From Clostridiales bacterium (GTDB lineage Bacteria; Bacillota; Clostridia; Christensenellales; Aristaeellaceae), in assembly GCA_012517815.1 (NCBI GenBank), contig JAAYUF010000133.1:39414-103413 (forward strand): a stretch of 64,000 nt of DNA. Reading direction: 5' to 3'. Below are positions 59,984 to 64,000 of this stretch, one piece after another. Every line of letters starts with the position of its first letter. Position 1 is the first letter of the stretch. A program made the translations under genes and the position numbers. The notes under the pieces were generated by a model. That model did not search any database. It was not told the origin of the DNA and worked only from the letters and a program-made list of their open reading frames with translations.

Positions 59984-60579
59984 TCAGTATACTCGACCGG
60001 CAGTCCCCGTGACCTTTTCGCTGCGCACGTTGATTTCGGGCATTCTATGAACAGTATGGACGGCAAGTCCTTCCTGAAGGCCTTGCCGCGACTTCGCATG
60101 CCGCCGCCGTCCATTCGCGCAGGCGCGCGGGCTGTGTGCGCCCGACACGCGCGGTTGCGCACCCGCCGTCACCGCAATAGCGGCGAAGTGCGGCCGTTGC
60201 AGCCCCGGGATCACGTTCGGCCGGTTCGTTCAGACCGTTCTTTTTCCTTGGACCGTCGGGGGCAAGGAGTTTTGCCGCCGTGAAAATCAACTACGATGTC
60301 CCGCGCGCCTTCATGCATGGGGCGCGGCGCGACTGTCTGTACGGCGTCAGCCGTGTTTGTTCGCACAGCGCTTGCGCCGGCAAGGCAAAGCCCAAGAACA
60401 AAGGTATTCCGCATGGATCTCGCCTGAATCCTGTCGTGCGCGCCTGCTGGCTTGGCCGCCTGCCGTGACTGCCGCGTTTGGGAAGGGTCGGGGTTGGTTT
60501 AAACCATGAGCCGTGCCCGTATGGGGCAGGAACTCCGAACCGGCTGTTTGGCAGAACGCCTCTTTTCGCCCATGTCCGG
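59984..60579. other. GC-rich stretch after the IS element, no supported gene
   Basis: Host-like composition returns. Open frames on both strands are short, lack ribosome sites and look like chance. No copy of the tRNA-Ala 3' end, which would mark a prophage right end, is seen here. Confidence 0.5.
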
Positions 60580-62541
60580 TTACGGGTTGGCGGAACCCCC
60601 GTGTTCCTCCCAATAGGCCGACACGCTTTCCTCCATCCTGGAGAATTGGGCGGCAAATTCGTAACTGTCCAGATAGCGCTGGTAATCGGCGGGCAACGCG
60701 CCGCGCGAGAGTTCCTCTACATCCAGCGCAACGGTGAATGTTTTCGTCAGCCCTTTGCCGGGATGAAGGGCATATCCCGCCAACGTGCGCAAAAACAGCG
60801 TGCGGAGGTCTGCGGTAGGGTCGCTGATGGCCGCCGCTCGAGCGTCCTGATAGGCCGCGCTCAGCGTCAATCCCGGGCTGATCCCTTCACATTTCAGCTG
60901 AAGCGCGTGCGGGCCCTTATCGACTCCGAGCGTCTGCTTATCCTGCGCGAAGTATAGGGGCGCCCATTCCGTCGGCGTTAACGCCTGCAGGGCTTCGCCC
61001 TGGGCCTGTACCCAACGGGTGAAAGCCGGTGAAACATTCAGCACATCGGCGTCGCTCTCCGCCTCGCCCTCGATTGGCACGGGAAAGAGGCGGGCCCGCA
61101 GGGCGGTCAGCACGTCTTTGTTTCCGTAGGCCTTCCCAACGGCGGCGGCGGCCTTTTTTACGGCGGCTTTCAAAGGTGTCTCGCTGCTTTGCAGCAGCTT
61201 TCCGTCCTCATCGATGGTCAGCGTGCAATTCAGGTTGTATGCCGCGGCGTTTTGCAGCATATCGCTAAGCCAGGTATCGGGGTTGTCCGCATAGGCGCCA
61301 AGGGATTCCAACGCGGGGTCAAAGGAGCGCAGCCGAAGCGAAAGGGTATCGCCGTCCATGCGCACCGCCTGCGCGCCAGCCTCGTAGATCGCCTTTTGCC
61401 ACGGGTCGCTTGCCTTGCCGGCCAAACCGTCAAGGAGGATCGATACAATCAGTTCGGCGTTTCCCTCGGTTACGGCATAGGTGTACGCATCGTTTCCGCT
61501 TTGCGGATTGACAGAAGCCGCGAGCTTGTCCTCAAAGGGTTGCCAGATATCTATAGCGGTTGTCGTGGGCAACGAGGCGCAATAGATCCGGTCCTCGTAG
61601 ATGCCGCCGGATGTCACGGAAATCATACCGCCGAGTTCATGCTTCATCTTTACGGAGGCAATTTTCCGGTGTGTGCGCGCGTCCAGTGCGGTCAGGGTCA
61701 CGATGGCGCCGTAGCCTTTGATGGGGTCGTAGGCATTCCCGTAATTTCCATAAAAGGAATACTGAATGTCAAACAGTATCACAACGGAGGCAAGGTTCGG
61801 GTTGCCCGTAAAGGAAAGCGATGCGCTTTGCAGCGAGCGGTCGCACGCGGAAACAACCGGCTTGAGATTGTTCAGCACTTCTTGGGCCGTCTCCAGGGTA
61901 TCGTTGTAGGCGCGGCCCGGTCTGTACAGCGCGGAGGCCTTGATCACCGCAAGGCAAAGCCCCGGCTGCGGTCTCAGCGGTTTGAACCGGTCAAAGGCTA
62001 CGCCGAACACTTCCTCAAATCCGGACGTTTCCCAGATGGCCGCCGGTTCGGTCCGTTGCATGTCGGCGGCGGCAAAGCGCGCCTGCTCCACCTCGGTTGG
62101 ATTACGGTAGGAATGGGTCGTGCCGTTTTCCACATAGCGGCTCGCCACATAATTGCTGATTTTCCGGCTTTGCTCGGATGGGTCGGCGTGTTCCAGCATG
62201 TCGCCTATCTGGAGCAGCAGCTCGCCCGCCAGCCCGTTTTGAACCGCGTAGTCCACCATGTCCTGACAAGCCTTGCTCGGATCGCCCTCCGCGAGGCCGG
62301 CCGCGTCGATCAGGTTGAAGACGCTGCATGTTCCGTTATGCGTCATGGCACGCCGATACCAGGCAAAATCCTTGACGGGTTCGGCGCTTTCCGCCTGCTC
62401 GCCAAACGCCGCCGCAGGAAGGCAAGCGAGCAGCAGAAACCCTATCAGAACCGCAAGAAAACGTCGTAAACCGCCTGATGTAACGCGTACCGGAACACGT
62501 GCCTGAAAACAGGTCATGATCGGATTGTTTGCGATGGGCAT
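60580..62541 (-). CDS. Large secreted protein of unknown function
   Basis: This 653-residue protein starts at ATG 62541 behind GGGGGGGT. After a basic stretch there is a signal peptide (RRFLAVLIGFLLLACLPAAAFG). The mature part has helical and strand-rich regions (KACQDMVDYAVQNGLAGELL; AYDPIKGYGAIVTLTALDAR; SVNPQSGNDAYTYAVTEGNA) without a catalytic motif I recognise. It is a single gene in host-like DNA. A cell-surface role is likely from export only. Confidence 0.7.
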   Translation of the reverse strand: MPIANNPIMTCFQARVPVRVTSGGLRRFLAVLIGFLLLACLPAAAFGEQAESAEPVKDFAWYRRAMTHNGTCSVFNLIDAAGLAEGDPSKACQDMVDYAVQNGLAGELLLQIGDMLEHADPSEQSRKISNYVASRYVENGTTHSYRNPTEVEQARFAAADMQRTEPAAIWETSGFEEVFGVAFDRFKPLRPQPGLCLAVIKASALYRPGRAYNDTLETAQEVLNNLKPVVSACDRSLQSASLSFTGNPNLASVVILFDIQYSFYGNYGNAYDPIKGYGAIVTLTALDARTHRKIASVKMKHELGGMISVTSGGIYEDRIYCASLPTTTAIDIWQPFEDKLAASVNPQSGNDAYTYAVTEGNAELIVSILLDGLAGKASDPWQKAIYEAGAQAVRMDGDTLSLRLRSFDPALESLGAYADNPDTWLSDMLQNAAAYNLNCTLTIDEDGKLLQSSETPLKAAVKKAAAAVGKAYGNKDVLTALRARLFPVPIEGEAESDADVLNVSPAFTRWVQAQGEALQALTPTEWAPLYFAQDKQTLGVDKGPHALQLKCEGISPGLTLSAAYQDARAAAISDPTADLRTLFLRTLAGYALHPGKGLTKTFTVALDVEELSRGALPADYQRYLDSYEFAAQFSRMEESVSAYWEEHGGSANP

Positions 62542-63235
62542 GAAACGCACCCCCCCCACCTTTTTCCATATCATATCATAACCAAGCAATCCATACAATG
62601 AATCTTACGCAAGGAAATCCGCCGGTTTCCCCTGAAACCCTCCGGTATGCCCCAACGGTTGGGCAGAAAGCGCCCGCAACGGCAAACGGACGATCCGCAT
62701 AAGCGCCTTGGTCTCCAGGTTGTGATGGCGTAGGATTCTGTTTGGCAGGCCAGAACAAAGGCAGTCTGGTTATCGCTTGCCGGCAGCCCGCACCCGGCTG
62801 GAGCGGCGGCAGCCTTGCCTTTGGGTGTGATCGGTTCGGATTGGGCACAAACCTTGCCTGTGCGCCATCCTGAAACGCAAACGCGGTTCCGGCGACATTG
62901 TCGCCGGAACCGCCCTGCCGGGTTTTCGAGATGAGATGGCCTGTATCGGCGCCGCTCCGCTCCGCGGCGGCCTTGCACAGCCTTCGGAAAGCATGCCGCA
63001 GGCGGCGTAAGCGGTGGCACGCTACGGGCGGCCGTGTTTCACAGGCCCGTGAGGATCGGGGCGCCGGTTATGCCGCTGCGCAGAGGGAGGGTTTTGGCAC
63101 CCGGCGTCGTAAACCGGCGCCAGATCAGTCGTGCCTGCGCGTGTGGACTGCTTGCGCAAACGGAGAGGCACGCTTGCGGCGGAGGCGTCGGCGCGGGTTG
63201 TCCGGCATCCGTTGCCGAATTTCTGAAAATGGTGC
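62542..63235. other. Intergenic stretch, no supported gene
   Basis: This GC-rich gap between two divergent genes has several overlapping open frames on both strands, but none has a ribosome site or protein-like composition. I see no RNA gene. Confidence 0.5.
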
Positions 63236-63263
63236 TTGTAGTGTGCGAAACTCCTGCTACAAT
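63236..63263 (+). promoter_or_regulatory. Promoter of the TrmO-like gene
   Basis: TTGTAG (63236-63241) and TACAAT (63258-63263) are spaced by 16 bases, 45 bases before the start codon, and AAAGGAGAGAGGAAC supplies the ribosome site. Confidence 0.6.
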
Positions 63264-63307
63264 GAGGGTGTCAGCGCTGATCAACCTGATTCAAAGGAGA
63301 GAGGAAC

Positions 63308-63781
63308 ATGGAATTTTCTTTGCATGCCATTGGGAAAATCAGCACAAACAGAGGGCAGCCCTGCTTGCGGATCGATCGCGCTTATCGGGGGGCGTTGCAA
63401 GGTTTGGAGGGTTTCAGCCACATTCAGGTCCTGTGGTGGTTTGACGGTTGCGATACGGCGGCGGAAAGGGCGAAAACCGGCGAAACCAAGCCGTATGTAC
63501 ATGGACCGGATCGGGTGGGCGTCTTTGCCACACGCAGCCCCAGCAGGCCCAACCCCCTTGCGCTTTCCTGCGCAGAGGTGACCGGTATCGACGCTGAGAA
63601 CGGCATCGTAGGGCTTGCCTATCTGGATGCGAACGAAGGCAGCCCGCTACTGGACATCAAGCCGTATACGCCCAGCCTGGATCGGGTTGAGAACCCTCGT
63701 GTGCCGCAGTGGTGCGCCCATTGGCCCATGAGCTGTGAAACCTCCGGCGATTTTGACTGGGCCGGTGAGTTCAACTTCTGA
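63308..63781 (+). CDS. trmO: TrmO/TsaA-like tRNA methyltransferase
   Basis: This 157-residue protein has the TsaA (UPF0066) fold signature: FSHIQVLWWF, then RVGVFATRSPSRPNPLALS (SAM-binding loop), then EGSPLLDIKPYTPSLD. TrmO adds the N6-methyl of m6t6A37 in tRNA for ACY codons. It is at the short end of the family, lacking the C-terminal extension of the E. coli enzyme. A canonical ribosome site and promoter precede it, and a perfect hairpin follows it. Confidence 0.88.
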   Translation: MEFSLHAIGKISTNRGQPCLRIDRAYRGALQGLEGFSHIQVLWWFDGCDTAAERAKTGETKPYVHGPDRVGVFATRSPSRPNPLALSCAEVTGIDAENGIVGLAYLDANEGSPLLDIKPYTPSLDRVENPRVPQWCAHWPMSCETSGDFDWAGEFNF

Positions 63782-63800
63782 CCGGCAGACTTGCTCGCTC

Positions 63801-63826
63801 GGGGAGCAATCCGCGGATTGCTCCCC
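63801..63826 (+). terminator. Hairpin terminator after the TrmO-like gene
   Basis: GGGGAGCAATCCG and CGGATTGCTCCCC form a perfect 26-bp palindrome about 20 bases after the stop, followed by CCTTCTC rather than a strong T run. Confidence 0.7.
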
Positions 63827-64000
63827 CCTTCTCATGCGCCGGAGGTGCTCGCTGCGGGCATCTTCACCGGCCCGCTTCGCTCCCGTAACAAGCCCAAAGC
63901 CAGCCTTGGCGGCGCGTTCTCCTTGCCGCGCGGTTGTGCCATGGGATTGTCTCCCCGCCTTCTCTGGGTTTTTGCCGGAGCCGCATTCCTTTCTGGCCGA
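63827..64000. other. Right edge, no gene recognised
   Basis: The last 174 bases show no open frame with a start site and no RNA fold. A gene may begin beyond the edge. Confidence 0.4.

Noticed and set aside
58300..60300. Copy of the tRNA-Ala 3' end as attR
   Set aside because: I looked for GGTTCGAATCCCC and TAGCTCCACCA on both strands near the right end and saw none.

Overview
The window is bacterial, GC-rich and most likely from a Firmicutes/Clostridia-type gut or rumen anaerobe. The signs are strong AGGAGG ribosome sites, a YesM/YesN sensor pair, LLH and HK97-type phage modules, and hemicellulose and sugar-uptake genes. Species cannot be named from sequence alone. About 18.4 kb of host DNA lies on the left, a nearly complete HK97-like siphovirus prophage fills about 18.5-53.9 kb, an AT-rich cargo/defence segment with an IS1182-type element follows (about 54-60 kb), and host DNA resumes to the right end.

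Left host region (1-18.5 kb). It holds a GH8 exo-oligoxylanase (cut by the window edge) and a GH67 alpha-glucuronidase (xylo-oligosaccharide breakdown), a divergent short-chain dehydrogenase, and a carbohydrate ABC importer (binding protein, two permeases, YesL-like protein). An Mgl-type galactose/glucose importer (mglB-mglA-mglC) sits downstream of a three-gene sensing unit: a periplasmic sugar-binding-like protein, a YesM-like histidine kinase and a YesN-like AraC-type regulator. A tRNA-Ala(CGC) with its own promoter and terminator closes this region.

Prophage (about 18.5-53.9 kb). A large serine recombinase abuts the tRNA, and its reading frame runs antisense through the whole tRNA gene. 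A lysogeny switch follows (CI-like and Cro-like genes with paired palindromic operators). Next come many small early genes, an orphan adenine/cytosine methyltransferase, a MazG-like protein, and a HUH rolling-circle-type Rep protein preceded by two covarying bulged hairpins. A VRR-NUC nuclease and a late regulator precede a late promoter carrying 11-bp phased repeats. Packaging, head and tail genes follow in standard order (HNH, TerS, TerL, portal, protease, capsid, connectors, tail tube, a -1 frameshifted chaperone, tape measure, Dit, Tal). The tail-tip region carries a diversity-generating retroelement (DGR): a target gene with a C-terminal variable repeat (49035-49146), a template repeat (49247-49358) and a reverse transcriptase (49579-50712). 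In the 112-nt alignment 11 of 22 template adenines differ in the variable repeat, and none of the 90 other bases does. The target gene is split by one in-frame TAA from the N-terminal domain it appears to belong to. An endolysin and holin-like genes end the module.

Right segment. After the phage terminator (about 53.9 kb) base composition drops sharply. Two long genes follow: a protein with a C-terminal PD-(D/E)XK-like nuclease motif and a SIR2-like protein with a long helical C-terminus. They are preceded by a potentially structured intergenic RNA and followed by an IS1182-family transposase with inverted repeats. This looks like defence cargo at the prophage edge. Host DNA resumes with a secreted protein of unknown function and a TrmO-like tRNA methyltransferase. 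No right attachment site was found by eye.
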